DNA of 64,000 nucleotides, taken from NCBI RefSeq assembly GCF_001649575.2, contig NC_051434.1:14375370-14439369 (forward strand), in the 5' to 3' direction. Under the pieces are notes generated by a model. It made no database searches, was not told the origin of the DNA, and was given only the letters and a program-made list of their open reading frames with translations. Shown here piece after piece: positions 12,511 to 24,800 of the stretch. The DNA is from Kryptolebias marmoratus. Its lineage: Eukaryota > Chordata > Actinopteri > Cyprinodontiformes > Rivulidae. Position numbers and translations under genes: made by a program. The first letter of the stretch is position 1; every line of letters starts with the position of its first letter.

Positions 12511-12847
12511 AAAATAAAATAATACGTTAGCGCAGCGAGGAAAGTATCACTCACAGGCGGTTGTTGTGCTTGCTCATTCCATATTCAGACATCCCCCGAA
12601 GGCAGTGGATGCAGTAAGTGATGCATCTCCTATGACGTTCTAAATTTGTTGTGCTTTTTTGGCCCAGTGCAGACGGAGGATTTGAAACATCAGACTTGAC
12701 ACCTGGTTTTCATTAATGCAGCACTCTTGCAGTTACATCCGGTTTCTCTTAGATTTAAATGAACAGCATTCCACGTCATGAGCAGGCAGGCTTATTATGA
12801 CAGGTATTATTTTTTCACTCTGAATCGATGTGTGGGTCTGTGTGGCA

Positions 12848-12871
12848 AAAAATAAAATAAAATAAAATAAT
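12848..12871. repeat. (AAAAT)n pentanucleotide repeat
   Basis: About four to five AAAAT units occur in tandem. Confidence 0.85.
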
Positions 12872-15800
12872 ATTCTCATGGAGAATTTTGCTGAAGCAAA
12901 AAATACATATATATAGCAACAATCATGGTTCCCATTGTAGGTGTTTTCTGTGAGCTTTGTGCAAATTTTAAAACTTCAATGGAACTGTCACTTTGCAAAA
13001 TGCTAAAACAAAAGAGTATACTATTAAAAACTTTTAAAATAAGAGTCTCATGATTGCTAAGTAAAAGAGGCTGTATTTTGGGTCCAATATTGTCACCTAC
13101 CAGGTATACTGAATTAATAATTTATGTCTATGTCAAAAGAATTTCTCTATCATCTAAGGTAAACAATGGCTAGAGCCTCTACTGTATATATTTCATTTAT
13201 GGACACACTGCTTCTGTGTTCTCATGTTCATATACACTGTATACTGTATAACTCTACCAGTCCCTGTGAAGAGAGACATGGACAGTTAGGTAACTTGTAA
13301 CTTTTTATCACTTGCAAACAGCCATTGCAGCAAAAGTGGGATTTTGTGATACAGTGGGTAAGATATTTATGTTCATATTCTTTCCACAGAACCCCACTTC
13401 CAAATACCTGAACTATCCCTTCAATAGTATTACAAATAAAAGTATTACAGCTGGTTTTGACAGTGTCAACAAATTCATAGCAAAATAGATAAAAAATAAA
13501 TAAAAAATGCAAATTTGTCTTGAAACCTTGTTCTGCTTTGATTTTTAAGGGGTGGAAAAGCAACAGTTGCAACAAATGGACATGTCTACTTTCTTATAAT
13601 AGCAAAAGATAATTTACTGCAACACAAAGTTCCAGAATCGTGAAAGCAGACGCAGACGGCTATCTTTTTTATGCTTGTTTGTTTTGTTTTTACAAAAGCA
13701 GCCCTATGGTGCCATCCCTCCCCTTCGTACAGTCACCATATCAAATGAAACCAATGTTAGATAAATGGCTGTGATTGGCCTGGCACAGGTAAACCAAAAT
13801 TGGAAATCTGTTTAAACGGGAGGGGGGCCAGATGTGTTCTGCCATAGATAATGAAACATGAGCTCTCTCATTTGTGCTGTTGCCAGGTTGGTTTTGCTTA
13901 ACAAGGTAGAGAAATTGCCTGTATATGAGCATGAAAAACATCCACTTTGGAAATTTAGCCCACACATGCTTCGGGAAAGATCTGTTATTGACCTGTTAAT
14001 AGTAGCATGATTTTTTTCTAGCTGTTTCAGTCAGACAAAAATGTCACAGAGAAAGACAATAAAATGGATGAAGCTCTAATTCAGCTTCAGTTCTAAGGAC
14101 TAAGAAGTTTAAGCTGCAGAGTAACACAGTTCAGGAAAAAAACTGGTACATTATTGGAATTTAAAAGACAATGAGATAGTTCTCTTCAAAGGAAAAGGAG
14201 ACCATTCCTTTTGTTCCTATATTTATAGCTGAAGTTAATGAAAAAAAAAATGTGAATAAAATGTAAATTAAAGACCTAACATTACTTGAAAGACTGCATC
14301 ACACCTGCTGCCTTTTGTTGCAAGGTTTTAATCTAAAATTGCGTTATAGTTGTTATTGTTGTGGTTATCACTGTTTTAGTGAAAAAATTTAAAAATATCA
14401 TTATGCACTATCTCAACCAGTTGTTCATTTTCTGATTACAGACAGAAAAATGTCCAAACACAGAGACCCAGGCAAAAAGCATTATGACATGCCTTTTACC
14501 AGTGAGTTTCTGAAAGTATAAAAATACATTATAGAAACTTGTCCTCGTAGTGAGTGCAGCAGGTAGCCTAAAAACAGTGGTTGGCGCCAGCTGAAATGAT
14601 CAATTCAGACTGTTCTTCTAGCTGAGGAAGCCATTTCTGGTCTCTGATGTCCACAAGGCAAAGGGCATGGCCTCATTTACGGCTAATGCCCGTACACACT
14701 AGATGAAGCATTACAGACAGAGATCGAGTACAGAATCTTTTATGAGGCCTTCTTTTGAACAAATAAAAGTAAAACTCCTGCCTCTCTGGTGAGGTGAAAT
14801 GTGTCACTGCTGAGAAGTACAACAGCGGTGCATCCTGGTGAGATGATGTGCATCGGATTTTTCCAAGGTGTCTTCATCTAAATGTCGCCGTTAGACAAAA
14901 AGCTGTGGGTGAACACGAACAAGCACAAAAACACCCAAGGCTGCTGAAGAATCTGTCAGTAACTTATCCTACTCAAAAAAACATCTTTTATATTGTGATT
15001 AAATCAAGTCACAAAAACAGACAGCCTTGTAGACTATTTTTAGAAACTAAATGTACATTTTTCCTTTTTTTTCTATTTGCTGTAAATCATATTTACCATA
15101 TGCACCAAGAAGTGATTTAACTGTCACTTAAAGTAAAATAAAAGAAGAAATGAAACTATCTGCCACTTGAAAACATCACTTTTTTTAATCTTTCTTTTCT
15201 TTTATTGCAATATTATAGTGGAAACCTACCAACACACAACTGGCAAGACTTAGCAAAATAACATCAAAGTTTTTTTTCCCCCTTCGGGTCAGATCTTTAG
15301 GTAACAGTCTGTTCAACATGTTCTACCAGTCAGTGGGTAGTTTAGTGCTTTCTGCAGCCCCTAGCTGGGGAGAAATATCAAGGCAGGGACTGCAGGAAAA
15401 ATTAATAATCCTGGTGGGAAAGAAAAGGGATGGCTGTCTTGTCGGGGCTGGACACCCCGGAGGCAGGAGCAGAAGGGGAAGATGAGAACTAAAAGTGAGC
15501 TCCATCTCAGGCAACATGTTGCGCTGTGAGGAGGTGGGAGACTGAGAACACCCCCGAGGTGTTACACTGAGTGCTTCAGGCTCTTCTTTGTGTCACAGAC
15601 ACTATACCTGTGCGTGTTCCATGTTAAAAATGGCCCCAGTTTTAGTCTACCAGGAGGGGATCGACTTTTGCACTGCACCAGAGAGGTTTTAACAACAGCT
15701 TCACAATTTGCTCAAGATGATAAATATCTGCTCATGACTCATAATTTGTTTTATTATTTAAAAAATGAAGACAAAAACAACAACAAAAAAAAAAATGCCC

Positions 15801-16730
15801 GTGCCAAGAACATAACAACTAATAAATATAGCTTATTTTTTCTCTACAGGACACATTTTCACACAATTTGAATGCTTGAACATGTGTTGAAACTATTATT
15901 CTTCTGTTGTTCAAAAGATATCATTACGGGTCATTAATAGTATTGCTGTTAATTATTTTTGTCATTTACATAATTATCACACTGACTCCATTAATGTAAA
16001 AGAAAAATTCTCAGCTAAAATATATTATTATGACTTATAGTTCTCATTAATTAGAACATAAATACAATTAGTTTGCATTTACCCACCATATATAGTACAA
16101 GTCAAAGCTAGTTAGTTGGAAAATTTACACCAGATTTTCCAGGTTCAAGGTAATCTAAAAGCTTCTCTCAAATACATGGGACATTTGCATAAAATTTAAG
16201 ATAAATGTGTTTCCGATCGCTTCAGTTACTTTTTCACTCAGTTAACTTTCACTCAAATATCTGCAGAACTTTCAGCCAATTAAAAGTTGAGGATCTTCAC
16301 TTTTTTCACGACTGAAGTAGGTGCTCGTAACATAAGTGGTTACTGTTAATGCCACATAAGTGTTTTGATTAAACATGGGATTGCATAAATGACTGTAAAT
16401 TTAATGTAGGATGACTTTCAGGTTATTTTATAGGAGATTGTTTTTATGCAAAATGGTTTTGAATGGCAAGTAAATTAGTTAGGAATGTGGTATTTTGATT
16501 CAAGAATATGGTAAAAAGTAAGACTTAAGAGGATGTTTTAGTACAAATACTTATTAGAAAATGCCATGTTGATGTTATAACAAACATGGTTGAATTGAGA
16601 TTAACTTCCTAGTTTGAGAAAAAGAAAACAACAACAACAATAAAAACAAAACTAAGTCAAACTATTTAAAACCCTACAAGTGTTTCAAGATATAACAATA
16701 GCAGGTATTGTCAACAAAATATATCAAGAT
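12872..16730. other. Unique-looking non-coding DNA
   Basis: The 115-codon minus frame at 13228-13575 and the frames at 13741-13965, 14848-15120, 15323-15517 and 15590-15871 show no recognisable domain. A TTTTTTCTCTACAG acceptor-like run near 15836-15849 has no convincing exon after it. The remainder is AT-rich. Confidence 0.5.
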
Positions 16731-17150
16731 TGTCACAATTTTAGTCTTTGTCCGTTTTTTTTTTAGTTAAGTCTTGAATAAATTTGTTTGGTATGTTTTC
16801 CTGTAGATTTGCACAGTCTTACTTAGTCTGTTATGTTCTTGTAATTGTCACTAACACTAGATGTCTTCAGTTGTCCCTGCATTCAGCTCTTAATTTTCTA
16901 CCCATCTCACATTAGTAATCAGCACACAAGTAATTATTCATCCCTGTACATATACTCCTGTGTTTTATCAATCCCTTGTTAGATCCTCTGTTTACAATTG
17001 CCACATTGCTTGGCCTTGTTTTGTTTTGTGTTGGACTTCCTGAGCTACTCTTTGGTCAATAAAGAGTTGGTTGTTTTTGAATTCTATAACATGCCTGCCT
17101 GTTGCCTCCTGCTTGCCTGTTTTTGGGTCTGGCCATCTAATCTTGTGACA
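16731..17150 (+). mobile_element. Solo LTR of a Ty3/gypsy-type retrotransposon
   Basis: The 420-bp unit starts TGTCACAA and ends TTGTGACA, a perfect 8-bp inverted terminal pair with the TG...CA ends of LTRs. The flanking pentamers AAGAT (left) and AAGTT (right) match at 4 of 5 positions, fitting a 5-bp target duplication. A poly(A) signal AATAAA lies at 17058-17063, followed by the pyrimidine-rich CTGCCTGTTGCCTCCTGC and TTTTTGGGTCT blocks usual in the 3' part of fish gypsy LTRs. No primer-binding site, polypurine tract or internal coding sequence adjoins it, so it is most simply a solo LTR left by recombination. Confidence 0.7.
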
Positions 17151-17720
17151 AAGTTATATTGAATAGGCGCTTTCTGCATCTTTCAAATGTATAGTTTTTT
17201 TTTTGTGAATTGCACAAGCATTTTTTCCAAGTGTAAATGAATGTAAACTTTAAGTGAAAGTTTGGGTATGCAAGTAAGACAAGACAAATCGGAAGTCCCT
17301 GTTTAACTTGCCACCATTTTTTGCATGCCATACATCATTTTACTTGAACATGCAATTTGGTGTTACTGTCTGAGTTTGGCAACTTGAATTGAAAGAATAA
17401 ATGAGTATTCTGCTCATGGAAACCAGGTACTTTACTCATGAACTTTACTGATTGTTGTTTTAAATACAAAGGCTCAGCATTTATATGCTGTTGTACATAT
17501 CCAGAAATTGTGTATTAATGTTTTCTGACAAAAGTATAGCTTCACTTGTCAAAAAAAGTAACATATGAGTTGTGTCTATAAATATGTTGTGTCTGTTTGT
17601 TATGCATGAGTGAGTCATGATGACGGGGTTGTTCGTGAGGCAGGCACCCTGGCACTATGACAGAATGAGGTCGCCCCACTGCTGAATGACACGCTCACCA
17701 TGTCAGCCTACTTTTTTTTT
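17151..17720. other. Non-coding DNA
   Basis: No gene, RNA or repeat family is recognised; the minus frame at 17137-17331 overlaps the LTR edge and is not meaningful. Confidence 0.55.
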
Positions 17721-17739
17721 GAACACACACACACACACA
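17721..17739. repeat. (CA)n microsatellite
   Basis: About nine CA units follow a T-run. Confidence 0.85.
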
Positions 17740-18916
17740 GTTAGAAATTTACAAATACACACACCTCATCGTGTCCTTAAATATGTCAGCTAGGATAATG
17801 GTGATGCCTTTGGCTGTGAAACACTGCCCCACTCTAAAACACACACGTCAACTCAAAAGAGACAGCGTGTATGTGTGTACAAAAAGGTAATGTGATTATG
17901 CATGAATCTTAGCTTAGTCACAGTAAAGAAAGTCTTCATGGGTATTTTTACCTCTTTACATCTGTTATCAAATTATTTGCAATGTCAAAAAGGAGTCTAT
18001 TTTTTATTAGAGACAAAGCCAAAGAGATATAGTTACCACATTTGTCTCAGTTGTAGCTTGTGTTGCATTATGGGAAAGATAGAAACAGACATAATGAGGT
18101 TTTGATTAGTCAGACCGCTTGGCTGAAGTTATACCTGCTGTGCAGCTGTTCCCTCACTCCATCATGTTCTGTACAGGTGGTATGTCATCTTCTGTATGAT
18201 TTTGTGGCCAACACTGGGATAAAAGCCCTCCCGTGCGCTCCTGACCAGTTCTTTTAACTAAAAACTTGGCATATCTTAAAACGGTGTTTAGTGTGTCCTT
18301 AAACATTTAAGTAACCTCCACAAAATGAGACCAAAAAGAAGTGACAGACCTAGAAACCTACAGCAAACAAGTACGTGTGTCCTCAAGAAATTTGAGGAAA
18401 TCCAGCAAGACTTGACCTGAGAAAGTAGATTTATCCTTTGTATGCCAAGTTTTTAGATTTTTGTTTCAGGGATATCATTTCCAAAATACTGTTTTTGCAC
18501 GTTTTTGATTAGTAGTATTCGCCTGCCACTAATCATTCATAGTCTTACTTCACACTAAATGATGACCCTACTACAATAAAAAATAAATCAGCCAGAATGT
18601 GGATGGTTGGTGAAGGGTCTTGGCAAGGTTTTTAAGTGCATTTTAAGAAGGTAGTGTACCTCCTATTACACATAACAGAATGCACAAAACTTTCATGGTG
18701 GTTTGCCATTGTGGTGGCAGCATATCAGGGGTAGCTAAGTGGCAGTGGTGACAGTGTACCCGTGATGTGGGGCCTGTGCACACTGTGGATGGTTGTCAAG
18801 AATTTGAAGCAGGACTGACTGCGTTGGCCTCATGTCTTGGATATAGCTGTAATTGTAACAAGCAACAACCAAGAGTAGACACTAGCATCATGCTAGTCTG
18901 GTGTGATCTTCTAAAG
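17740..18916. other. Non-coding DNA
   Basis: Only short frames occur (17902-18105, 18060-18257). No RNA gene or named repeat is recognised. Confidence 0.55.
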
Positions 18917-19130
18917 CAGGGGTCTCCAACCCTGGTCCTCGAAGACCACTATCCTGCATGTTTTACTTGTTTCCCTGCTCCAACACAACTGATTCAGTGG
19001 TTGAATTACCTCTTCATGTTCTGCAGAAGCCTGGTAATCACTCATTGATTCAAATCAGGTGTGTGGGAGCAGAGAAACAAGTAAAACATGCAGGATGGTG
19101 GCCCTTGAGGACCAGGATTGGAGACCACTG
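18917..19130. mobile_element. hAT-like MITE, near-palindromic 214-bp hairpin
   Basis: The left end CAGGGGTCTCCAACCCTGG pairs with the right end, whose reverse complement is CAGTGGTCTCCAATCCTGG. The arms stay complementary for roughly 80-90 bp through GTCCTCGA, CCTGCATGTTTTACTTGTTT and CCTGCTCC blocks. The CAGGGGTCTCCAAC terminus is that of an abundant fish hAT-type MITE. An 8-bp target duplication is not clean: TCTAAAGC against TCTGATGC is a possible 6/8 match with a one-base ambiguity. The transcript of either strand would fold into one long hairpin. The open frames through it are by-products of the palindrome. Confidence 0.8.
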
Positions 19131-19489
19131 TCTGATGCATAGCTGCCTCCTGACACAGTCTAAGAGGTGTTGTGCCTAGATGGCTGTATAGAGCGTGGTG
19201 AAGCTGCAGGACAGTATATTTGAGACATAGAAAATAGCAAGTAAAAGTCATTTTTGGCGAGTACTAAAAGTGTAACAGTGTCACGATAGCCATTATACTT
19301 AAGGTTTTCCAATTTTTTATAATCCAGCCACATTCTAATAGCTTGTGCATGTCATGAAGAGTGTAAGAGTGTCATTATCTAATACAAAAGACAGGCCTAA
19401 GAGACACCGAAACAGTGAACATGTATTTATCTTTTCCACAAAATGCTTTCATATTCTGCCTTAGTTTGTGTTAAGTAATAAAGACATGG
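19131..19489. other. Non-coding DNA
   Basis: Nothing recognised between the MITE and the SINE-like repeat. Confidence 0.55.
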
Positions 19490-19775
19490 TTGGCTGCACC
19501 TTTTCGTCATAGCAAGAATGTCTTTAGTTCAAATTTCAACTGTGCCATAGAATCAGTTCTCTCTGTGGATGCACTGTTTTTCTCCAGATACTGCGTTTTC
19601 CTTTCACAGTCCAAAAATATACATTTTAGGTAAATTACTATCTTTAAATGGGCTCCTTCAAGTTAGTGTGAGACTCCATGTTTACATCATTGTTGGCTTC
19701 AGAATGGATTGGCAAACTGTCCACAATGTATCTTGCCTCTTACACTGACTGCTGGGATAAACTCAAGAAAATGTT
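19490..19775 (+). mobile_element. Decayed tRNA-headed SINE-like interspersed repeat
   Basis: The order of blocks follows a very common fish repeat: a degenerate tRNA-like head with a B-box-like AGTTCAAATTTC at 19526-19537, then CTCTGTGGATGCACTG, TTTCTCCAGATACTGCGTTT, TCACAGTCCAAAAATATAC, and near the end TGACTGCTGGGATAAACTC. Known copies of this family read GGTTCGAATCC at the B box and CACAGTCCAAAAACATGC at the later block. Divergence is high and target duplications are not discernible. Minus-strand relatives lie at 51828-51900 and 62515-62695. Confidence 0.6.
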
Positions 19776-20870
19776 GAATTTTCTTTTTGTTGTTGTTGTT
19801 GTGTAAATAAGCATGCATTAGTTCAAGTGGCAAAACACAAAGTTCAGTTTGGGGCCCCACTATTCATCTTCTTGGCCTGTGTAGCCCTGCAGCTCTGCAG
19901 AATGGAGTTGTGCCCTGATTATTTTTACTTGTACAATCCCTGCCCCTCTGCACACTGTCAGAGTAATGCATAGACATTATCTTCTGCAGATACCTCTCTG
20001 CATGTGAACTTGGCCGTAAGCAGAGTACAAAAGGATAACAGTTCAGACTCTGGCAATTGTACAGTGCTGAGAAGAAGTGGGGGATGAAAAGTAGAAGAGA
20101 AGAAGAGGGGATTGGGATATCTAAACACTTGATAAGGAAGCTAAAAAAAAAATCTTATAAGTTAATAACATCTCTCTTCCCTCAACTTTTGGGTTAGTAT
20201 TCCATTGAAAATGTGGGCTATAGTACTGAATAGTAACATCTCGAGCATAAATTAAAGAGATTTAATTGTAGGGTTTTTCAACAACTTTTAGATATTGACA
20301 ATAAATTCAAAGGGTAGCATCTCACTGTGACATTTCAGAAACAAGTTGGAGATACAAAGTTGCAAGAAAAACGGGCAGATTTTCAGTTGCAGTGTCACTG
20401 AATTCTGAGTGTTGTCAATCAGAGTTTTAAGTGGTCAGTTTTTGAAAATCACAATCTGTTTTCATGTGCATAACTTGCAAAGCTGCATTCTAGGTTGTGG
20501 AGATCATTCTTTGCCTATCTCACATCATACCTGCCTCAGCCAACTTTTTAATTAACTTGGCAGGTGTCAAAATACAGCGCTAGTGCTCTAAAATTACAAA
20601 AACTAAACTTTGAGGAGTTTGAAACACCTGTGACAATTTGTCAAACATTTTTTGAACATGTTCAAAATTTAAGCAACAAGACTGCAAGCCTCTTAGGCTT
20701 ATACAAGGAAATTGAAAAACCCAGTGAACGTGTTGCAGCACAGATACTGACTTTAGAATGTAACACAAATCAACTGGACTTTTTTGGGGGACCAGACTGA
20801 CAGAGACCCCAACAACCCTCAAGTGGGGAGTGAGACTGATCTGCATGCAAACTGAGCTTACAAAGTATCT
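19776..20870. other. Non-coding DNA with a short (GTT)n run
   Basis: A (TTG)n run occupies about 19787-19803. Two opposed frames of 78 and 88 codons at 20564-20846 have no domain. The sequence TAGCATCTCACTG at 20316 may be the start of a relative of the 7213/29354 repeat family. Confidence 0.45.
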
Positions 20871-21205
20871 CAGGGCCCATCCACATGAAACAGTATTTTG
20901 TCATTTTTCTTTTGGTATTTCAGTCTTGCATCCACATGGACACAGAATTTTAGAACCCCCCCATCAACAGGTAGTGTACAAGCTTTATGCTTCATGCTCC
21001 AACCCTTGATTCTTGTTTCTGCTATATTATGTGACAGCTTTACAGCATTGCATACACACCTGGCATAATTACTACAATGTTTTGGAACACTTTCCATGTG
21101 GATTAACACATTTCTAGAAACAAAGCCATATTTACGAGGATATCTTTAGAAATGACAACTAAAGCGTTTGGTTTGGAAAAACTGTTTGGGTGTGGACGAG
21201 GCCTC
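20871..21205. mobile_element. hAT-like miniature element with CAGGGCCCATCCACAT end
   Basis: The left end CAGGGCCCATCCACATGAAA and the right end GTGTGGACGAGGCCT are imperfect inverted repeats (AGGGCCCATCCACAT against GAGGCCTCGTCCACAC in reverse complement). This GTCCACAC...GTGTGGAC pairing is that of a common teleost non-autonomous hAT-like element. Internal sequence is unique and non-coding. No clear 8-bp target duplication is visible, so the borders are approximate. A single related end is at 57632. Confidence 0.5.
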
Positions 21206-22736
21206 GTGCAGTTTAAAGCTTGCAGCCCAGCACATTTTGAAATGAAAAAACTTGCTGATTAAGAACAGAAACATATTCAACCCCCCACCCCCACCCAAAA
21301 AAAAAAAAAAATCCACTTGCTTTCTTTTAAACTCTTAAGATTTTCCATGTCCTGGATGACTGAGAATCTTTGTTAACATTCTGATGAGAAGTGCACTAAA
21401 GGCTTTCACAGTAATTCCTATCAAGCATCAATATTAGCCAATTTGAAAAATGAAGAGTTTTCCCAAGGCATAACAAACATTGGATTTATTAGGAACAATG
21501 CCAGACATTTAAAATTCTCCTGGAACTGTCATCCAGATGTAAGTACTAATCCGTCTCCTGTAATTGTCAACTTACCTGTTATATTACCTCAAAACAATAA
21601 CCTTTTGAACAAAATTGCTGAAACATTGTCTATATACACTTTAATCAACTCCTGTTGGTTTATTGTATCTTTGATTGCTTTTAATGCACTGGTATTATAA
21701 ACCAAGTATAGTATAAACAAAAAGCATTTGGTAACTGTGTCAAAGTAAGTGGTAATATTGTTTCAATTTAAAACATATTCAGTGTTACCGTACTGGATTG
21801 GTTTATTTTACTCCTTTTTTCAGTTTGAGTCAAAACTATACCACACAGGGACAGAAACACACATGTACCATCAGGGCTAATCATGATCCTCTGTGGTAAC
21901 TGCTGCCTCAGGATAAGACCTCCACACTTCTCAGATGTTTTAGATAATTGAACAAATTATATATGCCTTTGTGTCATGTTCTTGGGTAATTGTGGCTCCA
22001 AGCATTAAGTACTTGCCCCTGTATCTGTTATTAATTTTGAAGGTTCTTTTTATTTCAATTCTGTTTTGTTGCGCAGACATCGTTTGTCAACAGGCAGACT
22101 GCAGGCCATGCTAGCTGCATCTCAGCCACAAAAGCACAGAGTAGAGAAATCATCAGTACCAGTGGCTTAGGAGAAAGTTTGTGTTACACATGCCTTGGTC
22201 AGAGAACTGACAAGGCACGGAAGTTAATATGTAAATGGTTGCTGAATGTATTCAATTTCTGTTTCATTTTATCTGGGTTACAACGCCGTGCCAGCCTGAG
22301 ATATAAAATATAACACGTCAAAGGTCAACCAAAGTTTGGTCTGTGTCAATAAGCACAGAAAGAGGAACTAAAATCACAAACATCCATCTTAATATTTACC
22401 TCTCACCACATCCTGACTGACAATACCCAGAGCCAGATATTTTTTTTATCCTTTTAAAAGAATAGTTCACATTTCTGTGGAAAATATATAAATACTTAAT
22501 ATATCTGAAAGCTGTTTAAATGACCTCAGTTTGGAGAAATAGAATTAAAATACAACTGAACCGACAAGCTACTTGCGGCTATCTTAAAACGATTCAATTC
22601 TCTTTTATTTCATCATGTGAACACTATTTTACAAACCTTTACAAAGCTGAAAAGATTGCATTGCACAGTTATTTTGCTCTGTAGTTGTTTACAAGTGCTA
22701 ATAGTGGAAGCAGCAGCCTGTCAGGAATATACTGTG
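21206..22736. other. Non-coding DNA, includes a C-rich/A-run patch
   Basis: A C-rich then A-rich patch lies at 21281-21311. The 85-codon frame at 21443-21700 has no recognisable features. No RNA gene is seen. Confidence 0.5.
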
Positions 22737-22770
22737 TATATATATATATATATATACTGTTGTTGTTGTT
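22737..22770. repeat. (TA)n-(TGT)n compound microsatellite
   Basis: About ten TA units are followed by about four TGT units. Confidence 0.9.
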
Positions 22771-24109
22771 CAAAAAATCATGTCATGCAGCATTTAAGGT
22801 AGTGTAAAGGTTTATAAAATCTAAATGATGTGAACTGCATTGAAATTTATGGTATTGGAGTTGTTTTAAGGTAGTAAAGCATTTTGACATTAACCCCACT
22901 TGAGTTATCCGTTAACACACAAATTTGAGCAGTATTAAACTGTATTTGTTCAAAGAGCTATCTCCAGCAGGTAAGATATTATCTAATCATAACCTTTGTA
23001 CAGAACCTCACTTCAAAAAAAGACCCTATCCCTTTAACCTTAAAAAAAATGAGACGCAGTCCTCTTAGAGCAGTGGATGGCTTCACATGTTGTATAAAGA
23101 GGTATTCATAAAGAAAAAAGAATAAATAAAAAAATAAATAATAATAATAATAATAAACAACAACAATTTTCTCATTTTAAAGTATACTTTTTTTCACTAA
23201 GCCTTCACCTGTTCTTTAGAACTTAATGACATCGCAGAGGATTATAGACCTATCTGAAAAAAAATGAAAAGTAAAAAATCTGTACAAATTTAATTTATCC
23301 TACACTTTTGCTCAGCCCAAACTGATTGATTCTTACTTAAAGTATACTAAGAATCTTAAAAAATAAATGTTTTTTGTTTTGTTTCTTACATGCTTACTTT
23401 ACAGAAAAAAACATATATACCTCACATATGGGAATCTCATGTGAAACCACATTAAATTAACATGACACATAAGAAACACGTTTTGCATCGTGAGTTGATT
23501 TGTTGCAAAATAAAGTGAACATAAACTTTGCGTATTTTCACTCGTTTAAACTGCTAATTTAATATGATAGACACACGTTGCTCATATTTCTAGTGTGCTT
23601 CTGGAACATTTTCAACATGTTCATTGTGATCACATGATTTTCCACATGTAATTACTTGAGGAAAAACAGCAATATAGCATGATTTTTCTGTAGGGGTTAT
23701 AAAAATCTACCAACCACAGGCACATATTGCTGAGACACAAAAATAGGTTCCCGTAGAAACACTTCACACTGTATTAGACTTTAACACGGTACAAAATACT
23801 GAAGCATAAAACTGTAATGAGTGCCATTAAGAATGGACCGTGGATAAGAACGTTTATTGAACTTTAAAAATTCATACAGAATCAAAGGGGCACCTCGTAA
23901 GGACTACATTATTTAAAGTGTGCCAGTGGCTGAGTGGAAGTCCAATAAGTAGAGAACAAAATGTGATGTGTCCCCTAACCAGGACATCTACTGGAACGTT
24001 AAATAAAATGGTTATATTTGACTTGACTGCTAAGAAAGAAATTAAGTTTTTTTGGTTCATGTCATATATGTGAAAAAAATAAATGACCCCATTAAAGATT
24101 GTTGCCCGC
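22771..24109. other. Non-coding AT-rich DNA with an (AAT)n/(AAAT)n tract
   Basis: A simple A/T tract at about 23121-23165 mixes AAAT and AAT units. The minus frame at 23872-24060 is not recognisable. Confidence 0.55.
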
Positions 24110-24800
24110 TGTCAAAAGGCCAAAAGTTGGGTGAAAAAGTTTTTGACAGACATTGTGAATGTGTCTGTCTGTTAGCAAAATATCTCATAGACTTTTGTTG
24201 AGTCTTTCTGTCCATAATCATTAGATAGTCCTCTACAACTAATTAACTTTTTGAGCCAACCCATTTGAAGAAGGCTTCTACAGCAAACTCAACTTAAAAA
24301 TAAAAATTGGCTATGATTCAGTCAAGTTTACAGATATTATATATTACACAGCTAAAATTTTGTAATTGTATCTGAGAGTCATTCACAACACACACTCTAA
24401 GCACTACTCATTGGACAAGCGCTTTGCTTAAAACTGCAGAATTACCTATAGGAGTAACTCTCAGACAGTCATTTTTGAAAATATATATCCACAACTTAAC
24501 TTTGTGTGTCAATCCAATTCAAGATGTCTGCCACATCTAATTAATAGTAGCCAACACAAAAATGGCCATAAATCTTGTATTTACAGATATTGAGCAAAGA
24601 TTTGATGCCGTAGTAGCTGAGAGCTGTTCACAACACTTACTCTAAGCATTGCATTGTGCATTATGCTGTTTTCAAGGTTTGATCGAAACATTTATAACTC
24701 TTTCATTTCTCAACCTCAGATTATCTCAGTCCAAAACTCTGGCATGAATGGCATCAAGTGATATGAATGCTTGGCCATTAATTATTTCTGAAAGCTGACA
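24110..24800 (+). repeat. Old interspersed repeat, copy 1 (TCTGTTAGCAAAATATCTCA family)
   Basis: The block begins with GTCTGTCTGTTAGCAAAATATCTCATAG, continues with CTACAACTAATTAACTTTTTGAGCCAACCCATTTGAAGA and ends with CTGAGAGTCATTCACAACACACACTCTAAGC plus CTTTGCTTAAAAC. A partial second set of the same blocks follows at about 24505-24680 (CAATTCAAGATGTCTGCCAC; TAGCTGAGAGCTGTTCACAACACTTACTCTAAGC), so this is one copy with a duplicated 3' part or two copies end to end. It matches the split copy at 25615-25730 plus 27038-27300 and the fragment at 38680-38880. I know it as a common killifish/medaka-type repeat but cannot assign a class. Confidence 0.55.

Noticed and set aside
18767..19251. Overlapping frames on both strands around 18.8-19.2 kb
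   Set aside because: They are produced by the palindromic MITE, which reads similarly on both strands.
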